The notes: generated by a model not told the origin, from the sequence alone. DNA of 64,000 nucleotides from Halalkalibacter alkaliphilus (GCF_023555415.1 NZ_JAKRYL010000009.1:1-64000), one strand, 5' to 3'; counted from the first letter of the stretch, positions 48,736-57,968 are shown. Numbers and translations are program-made.

Positions 48736-49231
48736 TTAGTTCAAAGACCGGCTTGTTCTAGTAACGGTAATAATATAGGTTAGACCCTCTGCTTCTACTT
48801 CAACAGTGTTTGTATAGCTTATTTCCATTATTTAATACAACATTGCTGAAACTGTGAGCGAATTGATTTTCACCTTCACTCATAGTAAAGTAGATGTCTC
48901 CAGCAGCTCTGAAGTTTGCACCTTGTGAAGTAACCTTATAATTCTTAACTTCAACTCCAGTAATATAAGCTTCTACCTGCTCTTGTACTTCAATTTCTTC
49001 ACTTTCAGCATCTCCAGAAAACACTACATGGCTTTTACCTGCTGCCATATCAATTGAATCTTTAAGAGTGTAAGTACCAGCTTCTTCAGCTACAAAGTTA
49101 GCAGTTGAAACATAAGAGTTTACTCCTTCTACATCTGCAAGCAAAGTTTCGTACTCAACTTTTAAAGCTACTTCTTTCCCAGCTTCATTTGCTGCAACCC
49201 ATCCGTCTTTATAAATAGTTACTTTGTACCA
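48736..49231 (-). pseudogene. Remnant of a surface/secreted protein gene
   Basis: The minus strand is open from a TGG codon right after an in-frame TAA (49232-49234) through WYKVTIYKDGW and ANEAGKEVALKVEYE to FAHSFSNVVLNN, with no start codon and no signal peptide. Near 48815 the frame must shift to continue as SYTNTVEVEAEGL and end at 48736. Short beta-strand-rich repeats with Thr/Val/Glu suggest an Ig-like or S-layer-associated module. Truncated at the 5' end and frameshifted near the 3' end, so read as a decayed gene. Confidence 0.6.
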
Positions 49232-49272
49232 TTAGTTAGAAATTACTTGAAAATTTTAAATTATTAACATAT

Positions 49273-49297
49273 ACTTAGTTCGTTGGATGAACTAAGT
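49273..49297. promoter_or_regulatory. Palindromic operator upstream of the epimerase gene
   Basis: CTTAGTTC and GAACTAAG separated by 7-8 nt. The same 22 bp with one change occurs at 57946-57967 upstream of the symporter gene. Its halves TTAGTT/AACTAA resemble those of the B. subtilis XylR operator (from memory), but the spacing is shorter. Confidence 0.6.
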
Positions 49298-49375
49298 AAG
49301 AAAATAACTTGATTCTCATTATTTAGGGATTGTGGAGAGTCTTGTCATGACTAATTAAAATTTGGAGGGTTGAAA

Positions 49376-50224
49376 ATGAAAACGGTAGTAATAACAGGTG
49401 GAAGTGGTTTACTTGGTTCAGCAGTGATAAAAGAATTTTTAGAACATGGTTATGAAGTCATTAATGCAGATATTAAGCATCCAAAAGAAGCACTTTGCAG
49501 GACAGTCATTACAGACTTAACGAATTTAGGTGAAGTCTATGGGGTATTAGCAGGTGCTGATGCAGTTGTCCATCTTGCAGCTATTCCGGTAGCATATTCA
49601 CATCCTAACGAAGTAACCTTTCAAAATAATGTCATGTCCACTTATAACATCTTAGAAGCTGCAGGAAATTTAGGAATTAAGAAAGCGGTAACATCTTCAA
49701 GTGAGTCCTCATATGGTATATGTTTTTCAAAGCAAAATTTAAAACCTCAATATGTGCCAATAGATGAGGACCACCCGCAATTACCAGAAGAAAGCTATGG
49801 TTTATCTAAGATTGTAAATGAGAAAACCGCTGATATGATCCACCGCAGAACGGGGATGCAGGTGGTATCTTTCAGATTGGGAAATGTCATATCTCCTGAA
49901 ATGTATAAGAATTTTCCTGAATTCATCCATAATCCTGAACAGCGAAAACCTATTTTATGGAGTTATATTGATACACGAGATGCTGCGACTGCTTATCGCT
50001 TAGCCGTTGAAGCAGACGGACTTGGTTCTGTTGCCCTTAATATTGGGGCGGATGAGACAAGTATGGATATTGAGAGCAAACAATTAATGGAAATATGCTT
50101 TCCTGATGTAAAAGACTTTAGAAAAGATTTAACAGGTTTTGACCCTCTATTAAATAATGAAATGGCTAAGAAACTCTTAAATTGGAAGCCTATTCATAAA
50201 TGGAGAAATTACGTGAATCTATAA
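49376..50224 (+). CDS. NAD-dependent epimerase/dehydratase family protein
   Basis: 282 aa. The ATG at 49376 has GGAGGG 6 nt upstream; a TTG two codons earlier abuts the ribosome site. Extended short-chain dehydrogenase: cofactor motif TGGSGLLGSA near the N-terminus, VHLAAIPV, Ser-rich SSSESSYG and the catalytic YGLSK (YxxxK). Length and pattern resemble uronate dehydrogenase and sugar epimerases; substrate not assignable. It follows the operator at 49273 and is upstream of an aldo/keto reductase, so a sugar or uronate oxidation route is plausible. Confidence 0.8.
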   Translation: MKTVVITGGSGLLGSAVIKEFLEHGYEVINADIKHPKEALCRTVITDLTNLGEVYGVLAGADAVVHLAAIPVAYSHPNEVTFQNNVMSTYNILEAAGNLGIKKAVTSSSESSYGICFSKQNLKPQYVPIDEDHPQLPEESYGLSKIVNEKTADMIHRRTGMQVVSFRLGNVISPEMYKNFPEFIHNPEQRKPILWSYIDTRDAATAYRLAVEADGLGSVALNIGADETSMDIESKQLMEICFPDVKDFRKDLTGFDPLLNNEMAKKLLNWKPIHKWRNYVNL

Positions 50225-50264
50225 TTCTATGTTGAAAATTTTTATATAGGGAGAGATAAACAAT

Positions 50265-51101
50265 ATGGATAGCATACAAAATACAACCACATTACATAAC
50301 GGTGTAAAGATGCCATGGTTGGGCTTTGGTGTTTTTAAGGTTAAAGACGGGGAAGAAGTTGTGAATTCAGTAAAGACGGCTCTAGAAATTGGCTACAGAA
50401 GCATTGATACTGCAGCCATTTATGGAAATGAAGCAGGAGTCGGTAAAGCAATTGCTGAATCAAATGTCCCTAGAGAAGAATTATTTATCACCACAAAAGT
50501 TTGGAACGCAAATCATGGCTATGAAGCTACTCTTGCAGCTTTTGATGAGAGTATGGAGAAGCTAGGTTTAGACTATTTAGACCTTTATTTAATTCACTGG
50601 CCCCTTCCTTCTCAAGGCAAATATGTAGAAACATGGAAAGCACTTGAGAAACTGTATAAGGATGGACGTGTTCGTGCCATTGGTGTAAGTAATTTTAAAA
50701 ATCATCACCTTGAAGAGATCATCGCAAACTGTGAAATCAAACCGATGGTCAATCAGGTGGAATATCATCCGCGATTTAATCAACGAGAATTGCATGGCTT
50801 TTGTAAAAAGCACGGCATCCAGCTTGAAGCATGGTCTCCATTAATGCAAGGTGAACTTCTTAATGAGCCAACTTTGATTGAAATTGCAAATAAATACAAT
50901 AAATCAACTGCCCAAGTCATTATCCGCTGGGATATACAAACGGGAGTAGTAACGATTCCAAAGTCGGTAAAGTCTCACCGAATTGCTGAAAATGCAGATG
51001 TTTTTGATTTTGAACTTTCACAAGAGGACATGGACAAAATTAATGCCCTGAATCAGGATCAACGTATGTTTGCGGATCCAGATGATTTTGATAGAGTTTA
51101 A
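50265..51101 (+). CDS. Aldo/keto reductase (YvgN/YtbE type)
   Basis: 278 aa, ATG with GGGAGAGATAAACA upstream. NADPH-dependent TIM-barrel reductase with the full catalytic tetrad Asp48, Tyr53, Lys78 and His111 ([19 protein letters not shown]). Signatures [13 protein letters not shown] and [10 protein letters not shown] match AKR5-like proteins such as B. subtilis glyoxal reductase. Probably co-transcribed with the epimerase 40 nt upstream. Confidence 0.92.
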   Translation: MDSIQNTTTLHNGVKMPWLGFGVFKVKDGEEVVNSVKTALEIGYRSIDTAAIYGNEAGVGKAIAESNVPREELFITTKVWNANHGYEATLAAFDESMEKLGLDYLDLYLIHWPLPSQGKYVETWKALEKLYKDGRVRAIGVSNFKNHHLEEIIANCEIKPMVNQVEYHPRFNQRELHGFCKKHGIQLEAWSPLMQGELLNEPTLIEIANKYNKSTAQVIIRWDIQTGVVTIPKSVKSHRIAENADVFDFELSQEDMDKINALNQDQRMFADPDDFDRV

Positions 51102-51407
51102 GTTTTGTTAAATGGGGCCTGAAGTAGAGGCCCCAACAGGTAATGCCAATCAAGATGATTACTCCGGTATGATCTCTCATTTATAACTTAGCAACAAGGC
51201 TTGTATCAAAGGGAACCTATTAGCTAAGTGGTGATATAGAAGGGAGGCGATACTCTTCAGACAGTCTAAGTAAAAAGTAGAATAGTGTAACGTAAGTCCA
51301 AACTATTTAAGTCGAATATTTAAAAGAGAGACTAATAGCTGGAAAAGTAGGATTTAGTGTGGGTTTCAAGAAGTGTACAAATATGTTAGGAGAAAGGATA
51401 AAAAAAC
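51102..51407 (+). other. Intergenic region before the xylanase
   Basis: Contains the hairpin GGGGCC / GGCCCC (51114-51134) without a T run just after the reductase gene. I see no clear -35/-10 pair or catabolite-response element and no gene. Confidence 0.5.
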
Positions 51408-53207
51408 ATGAAAAAGTTATTTTTTATTTGTTTGATGGCTGCTCTTCTGGCGGGCACTTTTACGATGCAGGCCTTGGCTAACACCGATGATACCGCTTTG
51501 CAAACGGTCATCGATGAGTTCGAGGCGCTTGATGAGAATGTTTATACCCCAGCCACTTATCGATTAGCCAAAATGGAATACGATAAAGTAAAGGAACTAA
51601 TGGAGAGTCAAAACGCCACGCCGGACGAAATCAACGATGCAATCAATGCTTTTAACAAACGTATTGCAGCACTGAGAGTCCGAAACGGTTCTGAGTCACT
51701 ATGGAAAACCTATGAGGATTACTTCGAAATAGGCAACATTTATAGCAGCCGTGGCAACTTAGATCCGAGTAACACTCGCGGCTTGTTAACATCTACCCAT
51801 TTCAACGCACTCACCGCAGAAAATCACATGAAGCCCAGCCTCCTTTCCTCTGGAGACGCCGGACAGGAGGGTACTTTTAATATTTACGAGGGATCTAACC
51901 ACATCTCTGACCAGTTAGTTAGAGAAGCACAAGAAAACGGCATCGTGGTGCACGGACACGTGTTGGTATGGCACAGTCAGTCTCCTAACTGGGTCAACGG
52001 TGGCACTAGTGGCAACTACACGAGAGAAAAGGCCAGAGAAAACATGGAGCGCTATATCAAAACCGTAGTCGAGCACTTCGACACAAATTATCCTGGTGTA
52101 GTCACAACTTGGGACGTCGTCAACGAGGCATTCATTGATGAAGTGCCAAGCATTCCAGAAGGCGCCAATTGGAAAGATTATCTTCGCGAAGGAAACCAGA
52201 GTGGCTGGTATAAATCTTACAGCAACGGTATGGTAGAAGGTGAAGATCCGAGCGACTACATCTATGATGCCTTCGTGTTTGCCCGTAAATATACTGACGC
52301 TAAGTTGTTCTACAACGACTTTAATATGTATGAGGATGGCAAGTCGAAGCTGACCGCGATGATGGTTAAAGAACTCAACAAGCGGTACAAGAATGAGTAT
52401 CCAAACGATCCTCGCCAGTTAATCGAGGGTGTCGGTATGCAGTCACACAACTACATTATGGATACCCCGCCTTCCAGCGTGGAAAACGGCATCCTTAATC
52501 TCCTGGACGCTGGAGTCGATCTGATCATTAGTGAACTTGATCTATTCGGCTGGTTTCCTTGGAACGCTGAGCCTACTGGTTCATCTTCGGGTTACATGGA
52601 TTTGAGGGATCGTGGAATTGAACATATAATCGGTGCGACAGGCACAGAGGAACAGAGAAATTACTGGATTGATCGCGGTATAACCAATGGCTCTGAGATT
52701 GAAGTGATCCAGGCCGAGGTTTACGCCGAATACTTCAGAATCTATAAAAATTACGCAGCTAGTATCGACCGCGTAACATTCTGGGGTCTGAACGACAGTC
52801 AAAGTTGGAGAAGAGGTCACAACCCGCTGCTGTGGAACAGTGATTTCTCCCCGAAGGACGCATTCTACGCTGTGTCCGATCCGGAAGGCTACTTGGGTGT
52901 TGATCCTTATTATGTTAAACCAGTCCCTGCCTCCAAAGTTGCTGAGATAATTCTTGATTATAATGATATGAAGCCTGCTTATAGAAATGGAAGAAATGGT
53001 GGGAATTTTATCAGCGATGTTGCTAGGTTGATGGGTCCTAAGACATATTTTAATAACGAGCCTCACTCCATTAAGGCAGAAGAATTGGAATTATCCAATC
53101 GTGCCTACAGAAAAGCAGTATTTAATTTTCTTAAATCCCATCCAGGGATGGAAGATAAGATTTTAATCATGCCTCCAGATACATTCTTTATTAATAGTAA
53201 GAAATAA
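51408..53207 (+). CDS. Secreted endo-1,4-beta-xylanase (GH10)
   Basis: 599 aa, ATG with AGGAGAAAGG upstream. Signal peptide MKKLFFICLMAALLAG...ALA (cleavage about residue 24). A short helical FIVAR-like module (about 27-92) precedes the GH10 barrel (about 97-500). Catalytic acid/base Glu240 (WDVVNE) and nucleophile Glu376 (ISELDLF), with HGHVLVWHSQ and VGMQSHNY as substrate-site motifs. A further tail (about 505-599), which I do not recognise, ends LIMPPDTFFINSKK. The GH10 coding part is visibly richer in G+C and in C-ending codons than its neighbours and the tail, suggesting acquisition. It hydrolyses xylan outside the cell. Confidence 0.93.
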   Translation: MKKLFFICLMAALLAGTFTMQALANTDDTALQTVIDEFEALDENVYTPATYRLAKMEYDKVKELMESQNATPDEINDAINAFNKRIAALRVRNGSESLWKTYEDYFEIGNIYSSRGNLDPSNTRGLLTSTHFNALTAENHMKPSLLSSGDAGQEGTFNIYEGSNHISDQLVREAQENGIVVHGHVLVWHSQSPNWVNGGTSGNYTREKARENMERYIKTVVEHFDTNYPGVVTTWDVVNEAFIDEVPSIPEGANWKDYLREGNQSGWYKSYSNGMVEGEDPSDYIYDAFVFARKYTDAKLFYNDFNMYEDGKSKLTAMMVKELNKRYKNEYPNDPRQLIEGVGMQSHNYIMDTPPSSVENGILNLLDAGVDLIISELDLFGWFPWNAEPTGSSSGYMDLRDRGIEHIIGATGTEEQRNYWIDRGITNGSEIEVIQAEVYAEYFRIYKNYAASIDRVTFWGLNDSQSWRRGHNPLLWNSDFSPKDAFYAVSDPEGYLGVDPYYVKPVPASKVAEIILDYNDMKPAYRNGRNGGNFISDVARLMGPKTYFNNEPHSIKAEELELSNRAYRKAVFNFLKSHPGMEDKILIMPPDTFFINSKK

Positions 53208-53302
53208 CTCACAAGTAGTTATAATTTTTAGATAGATAAAGTAGGCCCCTTGGAGTTTTCTCTAGGGGACTGCTATATCCAAACGTAAAAACTCAGTTCA
53301 AG

Positions 53303-53341
53303 CAAAAACGGAGTTCCAAAAAATTGGAGCTCCGTTTTTCC
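53303..53341 (+). terminator. Terminator after the xylanase
   Basis: AAAACGGAGTTCC / GGAGCTCCGTTTTT with an 8-nt loop and TCC tail. Confidence 0.75.
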
Positions 53342-53356
53342 TGTTATCTATTCGTT

Positions 53357-53519
53357 TTAGTAAGGAGAGTATGGGATATCATAATTTGGATATTGTAGGT
53401 AATAGTAACCAAATCCAGGTCCCGGGGCCAATAGTGCACCAGTAACAAGACCTCCTAAAAAACCTAAGCCTGGTCTAGCGAATCTATGGTGTATTCGTTG
53501 ATGATGATATCAATTATTC
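53357..53519 (-). pseudogene. Remnant of a Gly/Tyr/Pro-rich coat-like protein
   Basis: Minus strand open from YHHQRIHHRFARPG through GFLGGLVTGALLAPGPGFGYYY to DIPYSPY-stop. There is no start codon and a TGA lies directly upstream. The composition resembles short spore-coat or exosporium-associated proteins of bacilli. Confidence 0.4.
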
Positions 53520-53559
53520 CCTTTCCAATTGAGAATATTGTTTGCGGTTGACTAATGAT

Positions 53560-53800
53560 TAAAAGGGTTTTACCTCATATAAGTCAGGCAATGGATGAAG
53601 AATCATATACATTGGTTTGTATGAGTACTTTTTCCCATGCTTTTTTGTCTAATTGGGTCGTCAACGACTTATTGAAAACTCTTTCACCTGCTTAGTTAGG
53701 CTGATTGGGTCGTCATCGGCTTTATGAAGACCTTCTCCCATGCTTCTTTGGACTAGTTTGCCCTTCATCAGCTTTATGAAGGGTATTAGCTTAATCAACT
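53560..53800. repeat. Degenerate tandem repeats of about 55 bp
   Basis: Blocks TTGGGTCGTCAACGAC (53656), TTGGGTCGTCATCGGC (53705) and TTTGCCCTTCATCAGC (53757) each precede TTATGAA-like sequence and a CCCATGCTT/CACCTGCTT block. No intact reading frame. Probably decayed coding DNA. 53801-54027 has the hairpin below and no gene. Confidence 0.45.
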
Positions 53801-53822
53801 CTTTGCTCTGTTGAACCTGTTA

Positions 53823-53855
53823 GTCTCAAAAGGTCTGTTTTTGATCTTTTGAGAC
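53823..53855. terminator. Hairpin upstream of tgl
   Basis: GTCTCAAAAGGTC pairs with GATCTTTTGAGAC; the core recurs at 55250-55290. Confidence 0.5.
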
Positions 53856-54027
53856 ACCTCCGAAGCAACTTTATACGGGGATACCTTTCTCCCACGTATT
53901 CCTCTATAGCCCGAACCTATCGTAAAACGAGTAGCAAGTATTCCCCTTCCTTATCATATGAATTTAAATATAGATCCATATATTTCGAAGAAACCATCTC
54001 TTCGAATTAATTGAAATGGGGAATGAT

Positions 54028-54867
54028 ATGATATATGTAGCTGGAAGGCCATTTTCACTAGACAGTACAATGGACTTCGGAAGGGTAGAAAGAGTTACTA
54101 TTCAACAAATGCTCAATTCGCCTGAAATGTTTTCCTATCCTTCCGTGAATGAATTTAGATTTGAAATAAACATTAGAAAAAACATTATGGAAAGTGCAAA
54201 AGAGATGAATGAGAGTCAAGTGACATTTACGATCTTTGAAAGCGCATATTGTAATCCTACATACTGGGATTTAACAAATGCTGGAGGCTTTTTGTTAAGG
54301 CCTGGTGTGCGACCATCTGATGCCATTGTCGATATTTACCGAAACGGATCTCTTTATGGATTTGAATGCGCGACGGCCATCATCATTATCTTTTACCAGG
54401 CCATCTTAAAAAGTGTCGGGAGACGTCATTTTGATTCTATTTTTCAAAACCTTTATTTATATAGTTGGCATACTGATCCTGACTTACAATTACACATCTT
54501 CAACTCGAATCGTTTTTTGCCTGGGGATGTTGTGTATTTTAATAACCCTGATTATCATCCCAATACGCCATGGTATCGAGGAGTAAACGCCGTCGTGTTG
54601 AGCGATGGATCGTTTTTTGGACATGGGGTTGGGATCGTGACAGCTGAACAGATGATAGAATTTTTAAATTCGGAAAGATCGCCAGGAAGTATGCAGCCTG
54701 CATACTTAGCTAATTTAATCACAAGAATTTCCCCTGCAACGTTGCTGATATTAACTTTACAAAGTCATCGTAATTTCTATAAGAAGCAAAAAAATGTCAT
54801 ACACCATAATCATTGTTCCATCTCGAGTTTTGTTTATCAGTTTTATCTGGATAACCATAATGACTAA
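54028..54867 (+). CDS. tgl: Protein-glutamine gamma-glutamyltransferase Tgl (spore coat)
   Basis: 279 aa from the ATG at 54028 (GGGGA 5 nt upstream; an ATG four codons earlier has no ribosome site). Matches B. subtilis Tgl: TYWDLTNAGGFLLRPGVRPSDAI, YGFECATAIIIIFYQAIL with catalytic Cys114, LPGDVVYFNNPDYHP, and the central Trp/His region. It cross-links coat proteins such as GerQ in late sporulation. The C-terminus is about 35 aa longer than the B. subtilis protein, with a His/Asn-rich end. Confidence 0.9.
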   Translation: MIYVAGRPFSLDSTMDFGRVERVTIQQMLNSPEMFSYPSVNEFRFEINIRKNIMESAKEMNESQVTFTIFESAYCNPTYWDLTNAGGFLLRPGVRPSDAIVDIYRNGSLYGFECATAIIIIFYQAILKSVGRRHFDSIFQNLYLYSWHTDPDLQLHIFNSNRFLPGDVVYFNNPDYHPNTPWYRGVNAVVLSDGSFFGHGVGIVTAEQMIEFLNSERSPGSMQPAYLANLITRISPATLLILTLQSHRNFYKKQKNVIHHNHCSISSFVYQFYLDNHND

Positions 54868-54987
54868 TTCCTTGCCAACTGTAATGAACCGGGACACCCA
54901 CCCATTTATTGGGTTGACAGGTCCATATTTCAACTAGGTGAGTATAATGTAGTGTAAATATACTAACCGAAAAGGAAGTGTTGAGAT

Positions 54988-55215
54988 ATGTATGGTAACG
55001 CAAATATCCCCCCTAATATGATGGCTGGAGCAAATGTACCACCAAATATCCCTCCTAGCATGGTGGCAGGAGTAATGGATACACCTATGCCATATTCCGC
55101 TGCCCCTGTTTATGGATATGGTTATACAGCTCCAACTCGTGGGCATGGCTTCATATTAATTGTAGTCCTGTTTATTTTATTAATCATTGTGGGATGTAGT
55201 TTCCCTAAATGCTAA
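54988..55215 (+). CDS. YjcZ family sporulation peptide with long N-terminal extension
   Basis: 75 aa, ATG with AAAGGAAG upstream. The C-terminal GHGFILIVVLFILLIIVGCS is the YjcZ/tiny-TM signature (GFALIVVLFILLIIVG). A Pro/Met/Asn/Tyr-rich extension of about 50 aa with NIPPNMMAGANVPPNIPP-type repeats precedes it. The position after tgl supports a spore role. Confidence 0.85.
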   Translation: MYGNANIPPNMMAGANVPPNIPPSMVAGVMDTPMPYSAAPVYGYGYTAPTRGHGFILIVVLFILLIIVGCSFPKC

Positions 55216-55247
55216 TATAAGAGTCAAAGAGGGCAGTTTCCCACAGT

Positions 55248-55300
55248 CAGGGGTGTCTTAAAAGGTCAAAAACAAGACCTTTTGAGGCACCCCTTTTTAT
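55248..55300 (+). terminator. Terminator after the YjcZ-like gene
   Basis: GGGGTGTCTTAAAAGGTC pairs with GACCTTTTGAGGCACCCC, followed by TTTTTATT. Confidence 0.85.
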
Positions 55301-55395
55301 TGTTCATGTCTATAAAAAGTACTAAGCTGATAAAATAAAAAACAAATGGCTTTGCAATGAAATTGTTAAAATTAATTAGTAAGGGAGTCATAATA

Positions 55396-55497
55396 TTGAA
55401 GATTAGAAGAGGTCTGTTATATGTTTTTTTGTTTGTGAACATTTTTGGATTGCTTTATTGGATTACTATAATGTTATTAGACATGTTTAATCAATAA
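55396..55497 (+). CDS. Possible 33-residue membrane peptide
   Basis: TTG at 55396 with AAGGGAG 8 nt upstream encodes MKIRRGLLYVFLFVNIFGLL... ending MFNQ-stop, with one hydrophobic helix after a basic start. It has the form of a small membrane protein but no family is recognised and it lies 5 nt from the convergent DoxX gene end. Confidence 0.4.
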   Translation: MKIRRGLLYVFLFVNIFGLLYWITIMLLDMFNQ

Positions 55498-55502
55498 GAC
55501 GA

Positions 55503-56039
55503 TTAGGAGTTACTAGTAAGCTTTTGTTTAGAAGGGGAAGAGACGTTTTTTTCTCTTTTGTTTAGATTAATTGTGAATAAAGTATCTAAACTAATAAACT
55601 TATCAAGACTAAAGTGATATATATTTTTTCTGAAAATAATTAATGTAAATGCATTTGTGTAAAGAATAAGGCTAATTACATTCATATTTCCAGAAAGGAT
55701 AAAGTTAATGTGCATAAAGAGACAAACAAGAATTGATGGTATGGTGAATAAACCTACTATAAGAAATAGTCCCAGAATAATTTGAGTAATTGGTATAACA
55801 TAGTTGAAAATCATCACATGCTCTAAAACCACATTCTCTATGAAGATTTTATAAAAGGTCGGGACATTATGATTTTGTAATGAATCTATTAAGTATTCAT
55901 TTAAAAATAACCCTGGTTCTTTAAACCAAGACTTTTCGATAAGTTTCGTTACCCCTGCTAATAACCAACCTATTCCAAAAAGAACACGCATTAAAACAAT
56001 TAGAATTGGAAGTACTCCAATATTTTTTAAAAAACTCAC
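55503..56039 (-). CDS. DoxX-like family membrane protein
   Basis: 178 aa, GTG with AAGGAGGA 7 nt upstream. Four membrane helices; start VLMRVLFGIGWLLAGVTKLIEK and QIILGLFLIVGLFTIP match the DoxX/TQO-small-subunit fold, with INFILSGNMN as in that family. A role in redox or quinone chemistry is possible but not shown. The C-terminal tail is Ser/Lys-rich. Confidence 0.75.
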   Translation of the reverse strand: MSFLKNIGVLPILIVLMRVLFGIGWLLAGVTKLIEKSWFKEPGLFLNEYLIDSLQNHNVPTFYKIFIENVVLEHVMIFNYVIPITQIILGLFLIVGLFTIPSILVCLFMHINFILSGNMNVISLILYTNAFTLIIFRKNIYHFSLDKFISLDTLFTINLNKREKNVSSPSKQKLTSNS

Positions 56040-56351
56040 TTACTACTCCTCCTTAGCTTTATTGTTTCCTAAGGGAATTTATTTTGCCTTAGGGAAACTT
56101 TTTGTGTAAAAAAATTTACTTAAAGTCCTTTGTTTATAGGATTTGTTTTTTAGTTTGCTTTTACTTTAATGAATTATATGCTGTATAGTGTCGAATGTTT
56201 CCTTTGTATTAAAAAGTTTACCAAATGCAAAAAAATATGTAAACAACTATTTTTCATAAATCTGCATTTCCCATAACATGATAATTGATTGCTTCTTAAT
56301 CGTAGTTTATTTGTTTGAGGTACAAAAGAGGGAGTAGGAGTATAATTAACA
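56040..56351. other. Intergenic, AT-rich, no gene seen
   Basis: Upstream region of the DoxX-like gene (minus). AT-rich with no repeat, RNA gene or convincing promoter that I can identify. Confidence 0.5.
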
Positions 56352-56390
56352 AACCCATAGATTACAGTTAAAACTGTTTATCTATGGGCT
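56352..56390 (-). terminator. Symporter gene terminator
   Basis: CCCATAGAT and ACAGTT pair with AACTGT and ATCTATGGG, TTTGTTAATT on the minus side. Confidence 0.75.
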
Positions 56391-56431
56391 GTTAGGGAAT
56401 GATATTCAAATTTCAATAAATCGCTTCCATT

Positions 56432-57808
56432 TTAAGCCGCTCGTTCTTTTAGTGCTGCTCGTATTTGAGAAAGTTTTTTATCATCAATATTATAAAAATT
56501 AATGTTAACTAAAGCTAACGCTAAGACAATTGCTGGTATTAAAGCGGTACCAATTAATATCCCAAACAAAGCTTGTGAGGATTGTGCTTGGTTTGCAACA
56601 AATCCAAATTGGGACAGTACGAGACCTGGAATCGCTCCTCCTAATGCCATTCCGCATTTAAAGAAGAAACCTATGAGTGAGTAAATAAGACCGCTTAATC
56701 TCTTTCCTGTTACATACTCACCGTATTCAATCGTTTCAGGAATAAGCGCCCACATAAATGCTCCAGCAGTTAATGTTCCAATCGCTGTTACTACTCTTGA
56801 AATTAAAATCAATTCGATCATGGTTGGGGGAATCAGCAATAGCGAAAGCGTTCCCACAATACTTAGGATAAGAGAGAGATTAAGCAAGGCTTTCTTTCCA
56901 AGTTTTCTATTGAGCCATGGAATTAATGGAATACATAGAAAAGCAGGTAAAGAGCCTAACAATGCATATAGCCCAACAAGATCTTCTCTACCAAGGTTAT
57001 ACGTGACATAATAAACACCAATTGAGTTACTTATAGAGTTCACACCGAAAATGAGAACAAAGAAAATACTTAAGACGACTAGTGGTCGGTTTTTTGCAAA
57101 TTGCTCAAAGATATCAGTGAACTTAATTTTTGCATCATTGTTTACTGGTTTCACTCGTTCTTTTGTACTAAAAAAGCAAAAGAGTAGTAATAAGGCACCC
57201 ACTAGCCCGATGATTCCCATTGTTAATTGCCAACTTCTAGTAGGACTTGCTATTTCACCAAAGTAGTTTGATAGAAATGGTACAAAATAAGCGACAATGA
57301 CGCCCCCTAGATTCGCAAAGATCATACGTACTGATGTTAAACTAACGATTTCATTACTATTTTTTGTGAGTGCCGGTGTCAATGCTGCATACGGAACATT
57401 AACGAAAGTATAAACAATCGATAGCCCGATATAGGTTACATAAGCATAAATTAATTTTCCACCTTCAGTGAAATCCGGTGTCGTAAAACAAAGAAAAGCT
57501 AATCCTGCAAACGGAATTGCCCAAAACAACAAATACGGTCTAAATCGGCCAAACCTTGTATTTGTCCGATCGACTAATGAGCCGACCAATGGGTCACTTA
57601 TCGCATCAATTAAGCGTACAACAAGAAACATGGTTGCAGCAGCTCCTGGAGAGATGCCATAAATATTTGTGTAGAAGAAAAGCAAGTAAATAGAGGTTGT
57701 TTGATAAATTAAATTACTAGCTAAATCACCTGATGCATACCCTATCTTTTCTCTCATTCCTAACTTAGAATTTTCTTTGAGAGAGGGCTGCGGTTGAACG
57801 CTTGGCAT
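56432..57808 (-). CDS. Glycoside/pentoside/hexuronide:cation symporter (XynP-like MFS)
   Basis: 458 aa. The ATG at 57808 lies 9 nt after AAGGAG; an ATG three codons earlier abuts it. Twelve membrane segments. EKIGYASGDLASNLIYQTTSIYLLFFYTN and RLIDAISDPLVGSLVDRTNTRFGRFRPYLL are the GPH-family signatures, close in pattern to B. subtilis XynP/YnaJ. It probably imports xylo-oligosaccharides or a related glycoside by cation symport. Upstream lies a palindrome shared with the epimerase operon, linking it to the xylanase group. Confidence 0.9.
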   Translation of the reverse strand: MPSVQPQPSLKENSKLGMREKIGYASGDLASNLIYQTTSIYLLFFYTNIYGISPGAAATMFLVVRLIDAISDPLVGSLVDRTNTRFGRFRPYLLFWAIPFAGLAFLCFTTPDFTEGGKLIYAYVTYIGLSIVYTFVNVPYAALTPALTKNSNEIVSLTSVRMIFANLGGVIVAYFVPFLSNYFGEIASPTRSWQLTMGIIGLVGALLLLFCFFSTKERVKPVNNDAKIKFTDIFEQFAKNRPLVVLSIFFVLIFGVNSISNSIGVYYVTYNLGREDLVGLYALLGSLPAFLCIPLIPWLNRKLGKKALLNLSLILSIVGTLSLLLIPPTMIELILISRVVTAIGTLTAGAFMWALIPETIEYGEYVTGKRLSGLIYSLIGFFFKCGMALGGAIPGLVLSQFGFVANQAQSSQALFGILIGTALIPAIVLALALVNINFYNIDDKKLSQIRAALKERAA

Positions 57809-57941
57809 ATGAGTCATCTCCTTGTTTTTAAAATCGAATGATTTATGAGAATATTACTTTTTACAACTTTTAATAAAAGGGCTTACAAGATTGAATTTTA
57901 TATAATATAATCTTTTTTTAAAGAGTTAAAGCGTATACAAC

Positions 57942-57968
57942 TTAGTTAGTTCGGTGGATGAACTAAGT
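57942..57968. promoter_or_regulatory. Palindromic operator upstream of the symporter gene
   Basis: TTAGTTC / GAACTAAG around an 8-nt centre, 22-bp core at 57946-57967 identical but for one base to 49275-49296. It lies about 135 nt before the symporter start (minus). 57969-58230 has no gene. Confidence 0.6.
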
